Below are positions 24,817-32,599 of a DNA stretch of 46,337 nt, piece by piece. The stretch is from Holophagaceae bacterium (lineage in GTDB: Bacteria; Acidobacteriota; Holophagae; Holophagales; Holophagaceae). The stretch is from NCBI GenBank assembly GCA_025363715.1, contig JANYLR010000001.1, positions 1 to 46,337 on the forward strand. The letters run 5' to 3'. Under the pieces are notes generated by a model. The model did not search any database, had not been told where the DNA came from, and saw only the letters and a program-made list of their open reading frames with translations. Numbering within the stretch: position 1 is the first letter of the stretch; each line of letters opens with the position of its first letter. Both the position numbers and the translations under genes were made by a program.

Positions 24817-25494
24817 ATGGCGAAGACGCCCAAGGTCGCAGTGCTGCTGGCCGGATGCGGCCATGCGGATGGCGCGGAGATCCGCGAGGCGGTGTTCACT
24901 CTGCTGGCCCTGGATCAGCACGGCGCGGACGTCCAGTGCATCGCCCCCAATGCGGACCAGCACCATGTGGTGAACCATGTCACAGGACAGCCCGTGCCCG
25001 GCGTCACCCGCAACATCCTGGAGGAATCCAGCCGCATCGCCCGCATCGGCAAGTGCCTGGACCTGGCCCAGGCCAAGGCCGAGGACTATGACGCCCTGCT
25101 CATGCCCGGTGGTTTTGGCGTGGCCAAGAACCACTGCTCCTTCGCCTTCAAGGGGGTCGAGGCCGAGGTCCGGCCCGATGTGGCCGCTTTCGTGAGCGGC
25201 TTCTTCACGGCGAAGAAACCCGTGGGCGCCATCTGCATCGCGCCCGCCCTGGTGGCCCTGGTGCTCTCGGGCCAGCACGCGGCCCGTCTCACCCTGGGCG
25301 GCGATCCCGGCTGCGCCGACGCCATGCGTCGCCTGGGCCACCTGCACGAGGACACGCCCAGCGCCCGGGAGATCGTCATCGACGACGCCCTGAACCTGAT
25401 CACCACGCCGGCCTACATGTTCGATGATGCGCGGCTGAGTGACGTGTGGGTGGGCATCGAGCGCTGCGTGGCGGAAGTTCTCAAGCGCTGCTGA
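24817..25494 (+). CDS. elbB: ElbB-type glyoxalase (DJ-1/PfpI superfamily)
   Basis: A 225-residue protein of the ElbB/isoprenoid-biosynthesis-associated family in the DJ-1/PfpI (class I amidotransferase-like) superfamily. The nucleophile-elbow Cys140 is in GAICIAPALVAL. Other family stretches are VAVLLAGCGHADGAEIREAV, QHHVVNHVTGQP, ALLMPGGFGVAKN and LNLITTPAYMFDDARL. E. coli ElbB shows glyoxalase activity; its link to isoprenoids is indirect. AGGAGG lies close before the ATG. A short divergent copy of its last 12 codons is found about 80 bp downstream. Confidence 0.93.
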   Translation: MAKTPKVAVLLAGCGHADGAEIREAVFTLLALDQHGADVQCIAPNADQHHVVNHVTGQPVPGVTRNILEESSRIARIGKCLDLAQAKAEDYDALLMPGGFGVAKNHCSFAFKGVEAEVRPDVAAFVSGFFTAKKPVGAICIAPALVALVLSGQHAARLTLGGDPGCADAMRRLGHLHEDTPSAREIVIDDALNLITTPAYMFDDARLSDVWVGIERCVAEVLKRC

Positions 25495-25529
25495 CCAGAG
25501 GTGATTCGCTCCCTGTGGGGCCCCACTTC

Positions 25530-25550
25530 GCAGGCTCCACTGGAGCCTGC
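25530..25550. repeat. Perfect 10-bp inverted repeat after elbB
   Basis: GCAGGCTCCA-C-TGGAGCCTGC forms a perfect stem with a single-base centre. A second 12-bp palindrome, GTGGGGCCCCAC, lies just upstream at 25515-25526. No T-tract follows, so a role as an intrinsic terminator is doubtful. Confidence 0.6.
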
Positions 25551-25573
25551 TTCGTGACCCACATGGTCGCGAC

Positions 25574-25612
25574 ATCGAGCGCTGCGTTACTGAAGTTCTG
25601 AAGCGCGCCTAG
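25574..25612 (+). pseudogene. Remnant of an elbB 3' end
   Basis: These bases match the last 12 codons of elbB (25456-25491) at 30 of 36 positions in the same reading frame, ending in its own TAG. Several changes are silent (GTG to GTT, CTC to CTG), giving IERCVTEVLKRA against IERCVAEVLKRC. Upstream of 25574 the similarity stops, so only the tail of a second allele remains. It overlaps the stop codon of the minus-strand gene that follows. Confidence 0.6.
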
Positions 25613-26310
25613 GGGCCTTCCCGCCTTGGATGCACCATCCGCCGCAGGGCGGGGGTGAGGACGCGACTGGCGGCGAGGAGGCGGGTCGCTTCGTCCAGGG
25701 CCTTGATCCAAGGCGCGGCGTGGCCCAGGACCAGGCCGGAGTCCGGCAGTGCGAGGCTGCGGTCGAGGGACTGGAGGACCTGCTCTGCCACCGGCCCCAC
25801 TTCCCGCCAGCGGGAGGCGGCCAGGGCATCGACCTGGGCGGGGCGGAGGGGTGGCTGGATGAGGGCGACGAGGGTGTCGAGTCCCAGCTTCGGGTGCTGC
25901 AGGAAGGCCGCCAGCACGGTGACCGTGGGGGCCTTCCATACCAGGGACCAGAGCTGTCGGGGCGCGTGGAGGGCCAGGCTGCGGCGCTCGCCCGTAGTCA
26001 GGGTCGGCCACTGCTGCTGCAGCTTCTCCGTGGCCTGCTGCCGGGCCTGGGGGTGGGCCGCCGCATCCGCCGCCACCGCCGCCAGTGCCCGCCAGGGCAG
26101 CCGGACCAGCAGCCGCGACCTCAGGTGGGCTGGGGCCTTGGGGTGCTGGGCCACCCACCGCAGCAGCAGGGGCCGCTTCTTCAGCTCCGGCAGTTCCGCG
26201 GCAGCTTCCAGCCAGCCCCGGGGTGGATCCTGTTGCCGGAGTAGGCGCAGGAACCGCGGCCAAGGCAGGTCGGGCGGCAGGGCCCAGGGAGTGGGGGAGG
26301 GGTGGGGCAT
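25609..26310 (-). CDS. Uncharacterised HEAT-like alpha-helical protein
   Basis: A 233-residue soluble protein rich in Leu, Ala and Arg that I cannot assign. Repeated helical pairs such as LLLRWVAQHPKAPAHLRSRL, LVRLPWRALAAVAADAAAHP and VLAAFLQHPKLGLDTLVALI suggest HEAT/ARM-type repeats, a protein-binding solenoid. No signal peptide, membrane helix or catalytic motif is seen. The frames on the opposite strand here are longer than chance but look like composition shadows. It is monocistronic and convergent with elbB. Confidence 0.65.
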   Translation of the reverse strand: MPHPSPTPWALPPDLPWPRFLRLLRQQDPPRGWLEAAAELPELKKRPLLLRWVAQHPKAPAHLRSRLLVRLPWRALAAVAADAAAHPQARQQATEKLQQQWPTLTTGERRSLALHAPRQLWSLVWKAPTVTVLAAFLQHPKLGLDTLVALIQPPLRPAQVDALAASRWREVGPVAEQVLQSLDRSLALPDSGLVLGHAAPWIKALDEATRLLAASRVLTPALRRMVHPRREGP

Positions 26311-26327
26311 GGGGAGAGTGTAGTGAG

Positions 26328-26570
26328 TCAGGCTTCAGGCTTCAGGCTTCAGGCTTCAGAAAAAAAGGGCCGTGGAGTTGTGATCGGCCGTTCCTAATTT
26401 CACGGACCAAGGAATAAAGAAGGTGCGGTCTTCGAGCCGCCGCCGATCCTCCCCGAGGCCCGAGGCCCGAGGCCCGAGGCCCGAAGCCCGAGGCCCGAAG
26501 CCCGAGGCCCGAGGCCCGAAGCCCGAAGCCCGAAGCCCGAAGCCCGAAGCCTGAAGCCTGAAGCCCGAGG
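26328..26570. repeat. Inverted pair of 7-bp tandem arrays
   Basis: Left array at 26328-26359 has four and a half copies of TCAGGCT. Right array at 26453-26570 has about 16 copies of CCCGARG or CCTGAAG. The right array read on the minus strand gives the left unit, so the pair is inverted around a 93-bp centre. The array ends about 18 bp before the Rossmann/DUF2520 start. No gene is supported in this spacer. Confidence 0.9.
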
Positions 26571-26587
26571 TACGCCACACTGTTGGC

Positions 26588-27223
26588 ATGACCGCCGAAT
26601 TCACCATCCTGGGCCGGGGCCGCGCCGGACGCGCACTGGCGGAGGCCTGGGGGCCGCGGGTGGCGCTGCTGGAGCACGGGGCCCGGCCCGAAGGCCTGGT
26701 GCTGCTGGCGGTGCCGGACCGGGCGGTGCCCGAGCTCGCGGCCTGTTTTCCCGGCCGCTGTGTGCACCTGGCGGGCAGCCTTCATCTGGCGGGCGTGCCC
26801 TGTGCCCATCCCTTGACCAGCTTCGATGGCCGGGCCCGGGACTGGGCCGGTACGCCCCTGGCCCTCACGGGCCCCGTGCCGGATGGCCTGCGCCGGGCCT
26901 TCGGGGACCTGGGCTTTGCGGCCTTCGACCTGCCCGCGGAGCTGAAGCCGCTCTACCATGCGGCGGCCGTGCTGACCTCCGGCCACGCGGCCACGCTCTG
27001 GCTGGGCGCCGAGGCTCTGCTGCGGGCCCAGGGCGTGGCTCTGCCGGGGCGGGGGCTCCTGCCCCTGGCGGAAGCCACCCTCCGCAACGTGGCGGAGCGG
27101 GGCGCCGCGGGCCGCACCGGGCCCTTCGTGCGGGGCGACGAGGCCACGATCGAGCGGGACGCCGAGGCGCTGCCCGGGCCCTGGCGGGAGATCTTCCTGA
27201 AGCTGGGGCGGGGTCTTGGATGA
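26588..27223 (+). CDS. Rossmann-like/DUF2520 domain protein
   Basis: A 211-residue protein with an N-terminal NAD(P)-binding Rossmann segment (FTILGRGRAGRALAEAW) and a DUF2520-type helical C-terminus (about 110-205, with LKPLYHAAAVLTSGHAATLW). It is shorter than typical members of about 260-300 residues, mainly in the Rossmann half. The family resembles ketopantoate reductase and 6-phosphogluconate-dehydrogenase-like proteins, but its reaction is not settled. It overlaps miaE by 4 bp (ATGA), so the two are coupled. Confidence 0.82.
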   Translation: MTAEFTILGRGRAGRALAEAWGPRVALLEHGARPEGLVLLAVPDRAVPELAACFPGRCVHLAGSLHLAGVPCAHPLTSFDGRARDWAGTPLALTGPVPDGLRRAFGDLGFAAFDLPAELKPLYHAAAVLTSGHAATLWLGAEALLRAQGVALPGRGLLPLAEATLRNVAERGAAGRTGPFVRGDEATIERDAEALPGPWREIFLKLGRGLG

Positions 27224-27813
27224 CTGGCTTCAAGCCGCCCCTGGCGTTGCGCGCCCAGACCCCCGCCGCCTGGGCCCAGGCGGCCCTGGCGGATCCCGCC
27301 GCCCTGCTCTCGGACCACGCCCACAACGAGAAGAAGGCGGCCCTCAACGCCCTGAACCTCAGCCAGTCCTGTGCGGATTCCCCCCGGGCCTCGGTGCTGC
27401 TGGCCCGGCTCGCCGAGGAGGAGCTGAACCACTACCGGCGGGTGCTGGAGGCGCTCCTGGGCTTCGGCTGGCCCCTGCTGCCGGACCGGGGGAATGCCTA
27501 TGCCAAGGCCCTGCACGGGCTGGCCGCCAAAGGGCTGCTGGACCGGCTGCTCATTGCCGCCCTCATCGAAGCCCGCAGCTGTGAACGGCTGTGGCTGCTG
27601 GCCCAAGCCGGCGCCTCCCACCTGGAGCTGGGCTCGGCGCCCTGGCTGGCCTTCCTGCTGGAACTGGAACGCTGCGAGGCGGGGCATGCGCTGAGTTACC
27701 GGAGCCTGGCGGAGGAGCGCTTCGGGAGCGAGGCTGCAAGCAGGCTCGACTGGTGGCTGGACCGGGAAGCCGAGGTGCTCCTGACGCTGCCCTGGCGATC
27801 TGCGGTGCACTAG
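27220..27813 (+). CDS. miaE: tRNA 2-methylthio-N6-isopentenyladenosine hydroxylase
   Basis: A 197-residue di-iron monooxygenase of the MiaE family, which hydroxylates ms2i6A at position 37 of tRNAs reading UNN codons and needs O2. The ferritin-like four-helix bundle supplies Glu and ExxH ligands: Glu37 in DHAHNEKKAA, Glu68 and His71 in EEELNHY, the Glu in LIEARSCERLW, and ExxH near LERCEAGH. It overlaps the upstream gene by 4 bp. The stop codon lies across the left border of an inverted-repeat element. Confidence 0.9.
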   Translation: MTGFKPPLALRAQTPAAWAQAALADPAALLSDHAHNEKKAALNALNLSQSCADSPRASVLLARLAEEELNHYRRVLEALLGFGWPLLPDRGNAYAKALHGLAAKGLLDRLLIAALIEARSCERLWLLAQAGASHLELGSAPWLAFLLELERCEAGHALSYRSLAEERFGSEAASRLDWWLDREAEVLLTLPWRSAVH

Positions 27814-28084
27814 GAGTCTGTCCAGGTAATTGGAATGCCCCGCGCGAGTGGCGCCGCGCGAGCCAGGCAAGGAAGGCGAGGTGGGCGTAGCGGGTACTAC
27901 GCGATCCGAGCCTGACGCAGCATGGCGACGCGCGCCGCCATTCGCCCTTCGGGATGGGCCCAGGCGGGCGCCTCGCGGCGTCAGGGCCCTAGAACGATGC
28001 CACCACATCGCCCGGCGGGCCCTTCCTTGCGGTGCAACCCGCCTGGACCCATCGCGGGGCGCTCGAATACCTGGACAGACTCCT
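27812..28084. mobile_element. MITE-like element with perfect 17-bp terminal inverted repeats
   Basis: AGGAGTCTGTCCAGGTA at 27812-27828 is the exact reverse complement of 28068-28084, and the similarity continues imperfectly inward for about 15 more bases (TTxGAxxGCCCCGCG). The 273-bp unit is GC-rich, encodes no transposase and has internal hairpins. No clear target-site duplication is seen. The left end coincides with the miaE stop codon. It may be a miniature element mobilised in trans or an unrelated large hairpin. Confidence 0.7.
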
Positions 28085-28144
28085 GGGTCCTTTAACCGTA
28101 AGTAGCCCCTTCATGGCATCCTGGGGGATCTTCAGAGGCAGCCT

Positions 28145-28846
28145 ATGTCCACCGTTCCAGACCATGGTCTCAAGGAAATGGTACCGGTCTTTGGGCCCGA
28201 GGCCTTGGGTGTGGGTCCCCAGGTCGGTTTCCACGCGGCCCTCGAGCGGCTGAGCAACGCGGGGGATCTGAATGCCCGCCTTCTGCTGTCCGCCCTGTCC
28301 CACTTCGCGGCCAAGGGCTATGACGGCGTCCAGGTGAAGGAAGTGGCCGAAGATGCGGGGGTGTCCAAGCCCACGCTCTATTACCACTTCGGCAGCAAGG
28401 AAGGCCTCTTCCGCCAGCTCTGCCTGGTGTCGCTGGCCAGCATGGCGGTGCGCATCCAGGCTTTGGTGGAACCCTTCCTGACCGCGCCGATCAAGGCGCC
28501 GGCCGAGGTGGAGGCGGCCTGCCTGGACCTGTTCCGGTCCTACCTGGAGCTGCTCCTGGAGAGCCAGGAGTTCACCGGCTTCATCTACCGGTCCATCGCC
28601 GTGCCCTCGCCGGATTCGGGCTTCCGCGATCTGATGCCCCTGGTGGAGCGGGGCCTGAGCCCCCTGGGCCTGTTCATGAATCACGTGTTCGGGATCGGAT
28701 TGGACCGGGCCCGGAAGGAAGTGATGCTCTTCACCAGCATGGCGGGTTCTCTCATCGAGGAGAAGCTGCGCGATCCCCAGTACCAGATCACCGAGGAGGA
28801 GATTCGCTGGATCACCCGGCGCTGGCTGCACGGCGCCCTGGGCTGA
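28145..28846 (+). CDS. TetR/AcrR family transcriptional regulator
   Basis: A 233-residue regulator. The TetR DNA-binding helix-turn-helix lies at about residues 40-88 (LSALSHFAAKGYDGVQVKEV, then AGVSKPTLYYHFGSKEGLF). The C-terminal ligand-binding and dimerisation part (about 95-233) is all-helical and its inducer cannot be predicted. An N-terminal extension of nearly 40 residues precedes the domain. An AGAGG site is ahead of the ATG. The M61 peptidase gene follows after 8 bp, so it probably shares the message and may be regulated by this protein. Confidence 0.9.
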   Translation: MSTVPDHGLKEMVPVFGPEALGVGPQVGFHAALERLSNAGDLNARLLLSALSHFAAKGYDGVQVKEVAEDAGVSKPTLYYHFGSKEGLFRQLCLVSLASMAVRIQALVEPFLTAPIKAPAEVEAACLDLFRSYLELLLESQEFTGFIYRSIAVPSPDSGFRDLMPLVERGLSPLGLFMNHVFGIGLDRARKEVMLFTSMAGSLIEEKLRDPQYQITEEEIRWITRRWLHGALG

Positions 28847-28854
28847 GACCGCCC

Positions 28855-30654
28855 ATGGCCAAGCTGGCTCCCCTTCGGGCCCTCCTCCGTCCCCTGGATC
28901 TGGCCCAGCATCTCTTCGAGGTCGAGCTTGTCATCCCCGCGGAAGCCCTGGCCCGGGGCGCGGTGGCGGCGCTGCCCGCCTGGACGCCGGGTTCGTACCT
29001 GGTGCGGGACTATGCCCGGTTCGTGGACCGGGTCCAGCTCCTGGATGGCTCCCGCGAGCTGCCTCTGGCCAAGCTCGATAAGCAGCGCTGGCAGCTGCCC
29101 GTCGCCCGCCGGGAGCTCCGGCTGCGCTACCGGGTTTATGGCAATGACCTGACGGTGCGGACCAACCATCTGGATGCCACCCACGCCCAGATCATTCCCG
29201 CCGCCACCTTTCTCTACCTCGAAGACCAGCTGGACCGGCCGGTGGAGGTCCGCTTCGAAGGTTTCCCCGCCGCCTGGAAAGTGGCTTCCGCCCTGCCCCA
29301 CAGGCAGGGCGCCTATCTGGCCGCGGATTTCGACACGCTGGTGGATTCGCCCTTCGAACTGGGGACCTTCCGGAGCCGCGCCTTCACCAGTGGTGGCACC
29401 CGGTTCGAGCTGGCCTTCACGGGGCCGCACAACGGCGACGAGGCTCGCATCGCCGAGGCCACGCAGAAAATCGTGGAAACCGCGGCTGGCATCTTCGATG
29501 GCTTTCCATTCAAGCGCTACCTCTTCCTGTGTACCTTCGCGCCGAAACTGCGGGGTGGGCTGGAGCACCGGGACTGCACCAGCCTCATCTCCGATAGCCA
29601 GGCTTTCGACAAGCCCGAGGGCTACCATGCCCTCTATCAGCTGGTGGCCCACGAATTCTTCCACGCCTGGAACGTGAAGCGCCTTCATGACCCCGCCCTA
29701 GGCCCCTTCGACTACAGCCGCGAGAACCCCACCAGGCTGCTCTGGTTCCACGAGGGCCTCACCTCGTACATGGAGCACCTTCTCGTCCTCCGGGCCGGCG
29801 TGGTGCCCTGGAGCCACACGGCCAAGGAACTGGCCCGCTGCTGGAGCGAGCAGGTGCAGCGTCCCGGGCGCCTGGAACAGACCCTCGAACAGTCCAGCTG
29901 GGATGCCTGGATCCGCCTCTACAAGCCCCACGAGTTCAGTGCCAACAGCTCCGTCAGTTATTACGACAAGGGCGAGATGGTGGCCTGGCTTATGGATGCC
30001 AGCCTCCGGGAGGGCAGCCGCGGAAAGGCCGGGCTGGCTGAGCTCTTCGCCCTGCTCTGGCGGCGCCATGGCGAGCGGGGCCTGACCGATGGCGACATCC
30101 GCCAGGCCTACCAGGAACTTTCGGGCAAGGACCCCGCGCCCTTCTGGGAGGCCTACATCTCGGGCTGTGCCGAGCTGGACGGCACTTGCCTGCGTGGGGC
30201 CTTTGGATTGCAGCTGGAGGCCCTGGCGCCCTGGGAACGGCTGTCTTCCGAGGAACAGCAGGATCCGGTTCTGGTGCGGCGGGCCCGGGCCTGGACGGGG
30301 CTCATGCTGGCCAGCAACGGGGCCACGGTGCAGAATGTCATCCCGGGCAGCCCTGCCGCCCAGGCTGGACTAAGCTTCGGCATGGAGATCCTGGCCGTGG
30401 ATGGATGGCGCACGACGACCGCGGCGGAAGCCCAGATCCGGCTGGCCGAACCGGGACCCGGGGGCAGAGCCAGGGTACTGGCCGCCGACCGGGGACGCGT
30501 GTTCGAAGTCGAGGTGCCCGTGGTGGAAAGCCCCGAGCGGAGCCATCGATTGCTGCTGGATCCCAAGGCCAGCGCCGTGCAGCGGGCCGCCTTCGGCGCC
30601 TCCTTCGGCCAGGCCTGGCCCGGGGCCCCCGTGAAGCGGAGGCAGCGCCGGTGA
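28855..30654 (+). CDS. M61 family metallopeptidase with PDZ domain
   Basis: A 599-residue zinc aminopeptidase of the glycyl-aminopeptidase (M61) family. The zinc site is HEFFH (His266, Glu267, His270) with the third ligand Glu300 in WFHEGLTSYMEH. The N-terminal beta-domain carries LPAWTPGSYLVRDYARFV, typical of M61. A C-terminal PDZ domain (about 485-560) shows NVIPGSPAAQAGLSFGMEIL. No signal peptide is evident, so a cytoplasmic location is likely. It overlaps the glycosyltransferase start by 4 bp (GTGA). Confidence 0.92.
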   Translation: MAKLAPLRALLRPLDLAQHLFEVELVIPAEALARGAVAALPAWTPGSYLVRDYARFVDRVQLLDGSRELPLAKLDKQRWQLPVARRELRLRYRVYGNDLTVRTNHLDATHAQIIPAATFLYLEDQLDRPVEVRFEGFPAAWKVASALPHRQGAYLAADFDTLVDSPFELGTFRSRAFTSGGTRFELAFTGPHNGDEARIAEATQKIVETAAGIFDGFPFKRYLFLCTFAPKLRGGLEHRDCTSLISDSQAFDKPEGYHALYQLVAHEFFHAWNVKRLHDPALGPFDYSRENPTRLLWFHEGLTSYMEHLLVLRAGVVPWSHTAKELARCWSEQVQRPGRLEQTLEQSSWDAWIRLYKPHEFSANSSVSYYDKGEMVAWLMDASLREGSRGKAGLAELFALLWRRHGERGLTDGDIRQAYQELSGKDPAPFWEAYISGCAELDGTCLRGAFGLQLEALAPWERLSSEEQQDPVLVRRARAWTGLMLASNGATVQNVIPGSPAAQAGLSFGMEILAVDGWRTTTAAEAQIRLAEPGPGGRARVLAADRGRVFEVEVPVVESPERSHRLLLDPKASAVQRAAFGASFGQAWPGAPVKRRQRR

Positions 30655-31322
30655 GGATCGCCGCGATCATCGCCGCCCATGACGAAGCTGAGCACATCGC
30701 CCCGGTGCTGGCAGGGCTGAAACCCTTCGGCCTCTACCGGGTACTGGTGGTGGATGACGGATCGACAGATGGAACTGCTTCCGTGGCAGCCGCGGCCGGC
30801 GCCGAAGTGCTGCGTCTGGAACCGGGACAGGGCGGTGGCAAGGGCCAGGCCATGCGGGCCGGCATAGCGCGCCTCAAGGCCGATGAGTTCGATTTCTACC
30901 TCTTCCTGGATGGAGATGGCCAGCATGATCCCGCGGACCTGCAGCGGTTCCTGGACTATCTGAAGGCTCATCCGGACGCGGATTTCCTCATCGGTTCACG
31001 CTTCCAGGACCGGGCCAAGATCCCCGCCAAGCGGTGGCGCACCAATGCCCTTGGTACCTGGACTCTGGGCCGCATCGCCGGCGTGACCTGGCAGGACAGC
31101 CAGAGTGGCTTCCGCCTGATCCGGAAGAAGGTGCTGGACCGGCTCCAGCTCAGGGCTACCGGTTTCGCCATCGAAATGGAAATCGCCATGAAGGCCGCGG
31201 ACTGGAAGCTGCGCTGGGCCCACATCCCCATCCAGGCCATCTACCGGCCCGGACCGCACCGGAGCCACTTCAGGGGAGTGATGGATACTTGGTTGATCGC
31301 TTGGGAGTCCCTGAAGTGCTGA
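30651..31322 (+). CDS. Family 2 glycosyltransferase (DPM1/DPG synthase-like)
   Basis: A 223-residue GT-A fold glycosyltransferase resembling polyprenyl-phosphate sugar synthases. The nucleotide-sugar site opens with IAAHDEAEHI and VVDDGSTDGT, and the metal-binding DxD is in LFLDGDGQHDPADL. The acceptor region includes SGFRLIRKKVLD. It lacks the C-terminal membrane helices of many relatives. The GTG at 30651 follows GGAGG at 30638-30642 and overlaps the M61 stop. A longer in-frame extension runs over the peptidase gene and is rejected. Donor and acceptor are unknown. Confidence 0.88.
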   Translation: MRIAAIIAAHDEAEHIAPVLAGLKPFGLYRVLVVDDGSTDGTASVAAAAGAEVLRLEPGQGGGKGQAMRAGIARLKADEFDFYLFLDGDGQHDPADLQRFLDYLKAHPDADFLIGSRFQDRAKIPAKRWRTNALGTWTLGRIAGVTWQDSQSGFRLIRKKVLDRLQLRATGFAIEMEIAMKAADWKLRWAHIPIQAIYRPGPHRSHFRGVMDTWLIAWESLKC

Positions 31323-31355
31323 GCCTGAAGCCTGAAGCCTGAAGCCTGAAGCCTG
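31323..31355. repeat. GCCTGAA tandem array
   Basis: Four perfect GCCTGAA units and a partial fifth fill almost the whole gap between the glycosyltransferase stop and rnhB. The unit is the same as part of the array at 26328-26570 and a small run at 37739-37760. Confidence 0.9.
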
Positions 31356-31368
31356 CTACCTTCTACGC

Positions 31369-32193
31369 ATGCTCAACCCCCTCGAATGGGACCTCGGAAA
31401 CGTGCCACCGGGCGTGGCCTGGGGGGGCGTGGATGAGGCGGGGCGGGGCGCCTGGGCGGGGCCGGTGGTGGCTGCCTGCGCGGTGCTGGACGCCGAAACC
31501 GTCCACAAATGGGGCCACGTGCTAAGGGGCGTGCGGGACAGCAAGCAACTCAAGCCCGAGCGGCGCGAGGTCCTGGCCACGGAGCTGAAGGCCATCCTGC
31601 CGGCCTACGGGATCGCGGAGCTGGAGGCCATGGCCATCGACCGGGAGAACATCCTCGAAGCCACCATGATGGCCATGCGACAGTGCGTGGCGAACCTGGC
31701 CCTGCGGCCGCGGATCCTCTTCATCGACGGCAACCGCGGCCCGCGGACGGGGCTGCCGGAGCGCCTGGTGGTGGATGGCGACGCCCTCAGCTGCGCCATC
31801 GGCGCCGCTAGCATCCTGGCCAAGGCCCACCGGGACGCGCTCATGGTCGCGGCGGAGGAGGCCCATCCCGGCTATGGCTTCGCCCAGCACAAGGGCTATG
31901 GCACGGCCCTGCACCGGGCGCGGCTCCAGGAGCTGGGCGTCAGCCCGTTCCACCGCATCAGCTACGCGCCCGTGGCCGCGGTCCAGCAGGTGGACGAAGC
32001 CCTGCGCGACGAACTGCATCACAGCCTGGATGCCTGCGCTGACCTGGAGGCGCTGCGGACCTGGGTGGAGCGGGAGCTGCGGCCCGCCTATGGCCGCCTC
32101 AAGCTGGTGTGGGTGGAGACCCTGCGGCGGCGCTATGCGGACCGCCTGGTCCTGCTGGCCGAGGTGCAGGAACCAGCCGGAGAGGGCGGATGA
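31369..32193 (+). CDS. rnhB: Ribonuclease HII with C-terminal extension
   Basis: A 274-residue RNase HII, which removes ribonucleotides and RNA primers from RNA-DNA hybrids. Catalytic acids are Asp22 and Glu23 (GVDEAGRGAWAGPV) and Asp120 (LFIDGN); DSKQLKPERR and the SILAKAHRD box are also present. The core ends near residue 205, leaving about 65 residues (after PVAAVQQVDEAL) that are helical and beyond the usual length. It overlaps the Nudix gene by 4 bp (ATGA). Confidence 0.94.
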   Translation: MLNPLEWDLGNVPPGVAWGGVDEAGRGAWAGPVVAACAVLDAETVHKWGHVLRGVRDSKQLKPERREVLATELKAILPAYGIAELEAMAIDRENILEATMMAMRQCVANLALRPRILFIDGNRGPRTGLPERLVVDGDALSCAIGAASILAKAHRDALMVAAEEAHPGYGFAQHKGYGTALHRARLQELGVSPFHRISYAPVAAVQQVDEALRDELHHSLDACADLEALRTWVERELRPAYGRLKLVWVETLRRRYADRLVLLAEVQEPAGEGG

Positions 32194-32576
32194 AGGACGT
32201 GGCCCTCGCCTTGATCCGGCGGGGCGAGCGCTGGTTCCTGCAGCGGCGCGCGCCCTCGAATCCGGTGCTGCCCGGGCTCTGGGAATTCCCGGGCGGCAAG
32301 TGTGAAGCGGGCGAGATGCCCCCGCAGACGCTGGCGCGGGAACTGCGGGAGGAAACCGGAATGCTCCTGCAAGGGGCGCAGCCGTGGCCCGTGCTGGAGG
32401 GGTCGGTCAATCTGCATCCCTTTCTCGTGGAGGTCGAAGGTGACCCGCGCACGGAGCTCGCCTGGGGCTGGTTCACCGTGAGGGAGATGCTCAGGCTGCC
32501 CATCCCGCCGAGGAATCGCGCCCTGATCGAGCGTATCCAGTCGCACCGGAACCTCGGCTCTTCGCAGCTCATCTGA
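32190..32576 (+). CDS. Nudix hydrolase (MutT-like)
   Basis: A 128-residue Nudix protein. The Nudix box is complete: G-G-K-C-E-A-G-E, then seven residues, then RELREETGM. Preceding residues FLQRRAPSNPVLPGLWEFPG match MutT and MutY C-terminal-type domains that recognise 8-oxo-guanine nucleotides; the substrate is not proven. The ATG at 32190 overlaps the rnhB stop, and an upstream in-frame extension lies inside rnhB and is rejected. With rnhB upstream this looks like a nucleic-acid housekeeping pair. Confidence 0.9.
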   Translation: MKDVALALIRRGERWFLQRRAPSNPVLPGLWEFPGGKCEAGEMPPQTLARELREETGMLLQGAQPWPVLEGSVNLHPFLVEVEGDPRTELAWGWFTVREMLRLPIPPRNRALIERIQSHRNLGSSQLI

Positions 32577-32599
32577 TAGTCTGAAGACCCGGAGATGCC

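Noticed and set aside
26328..26570. Possible CRISPR array
   Set aside because: The unit is 7 bp in uninterrupted tandem, with no spacers, and no cas gene is present.
26342..26986. A minus-strand frame with a repetitive LRASGFG-type protein
   Set aside because: The repeats are only the translation of the 7-bp tandem array, and the rest is antisense to the DUF2520 gene.
27814..28144. Transposase or other gene within the inverted-repeat element
   Set aside because: No frame in the 273-bp unit has protein character, and no DDE or HUH motif is seen.
30186..30650. A 155-codon extension of the glycosyltransferase
   Set aside because: It is out of frame within the M61 peptidase gene; the GTG at 30651 has a GGAGG site and the family's normal N-terminus.
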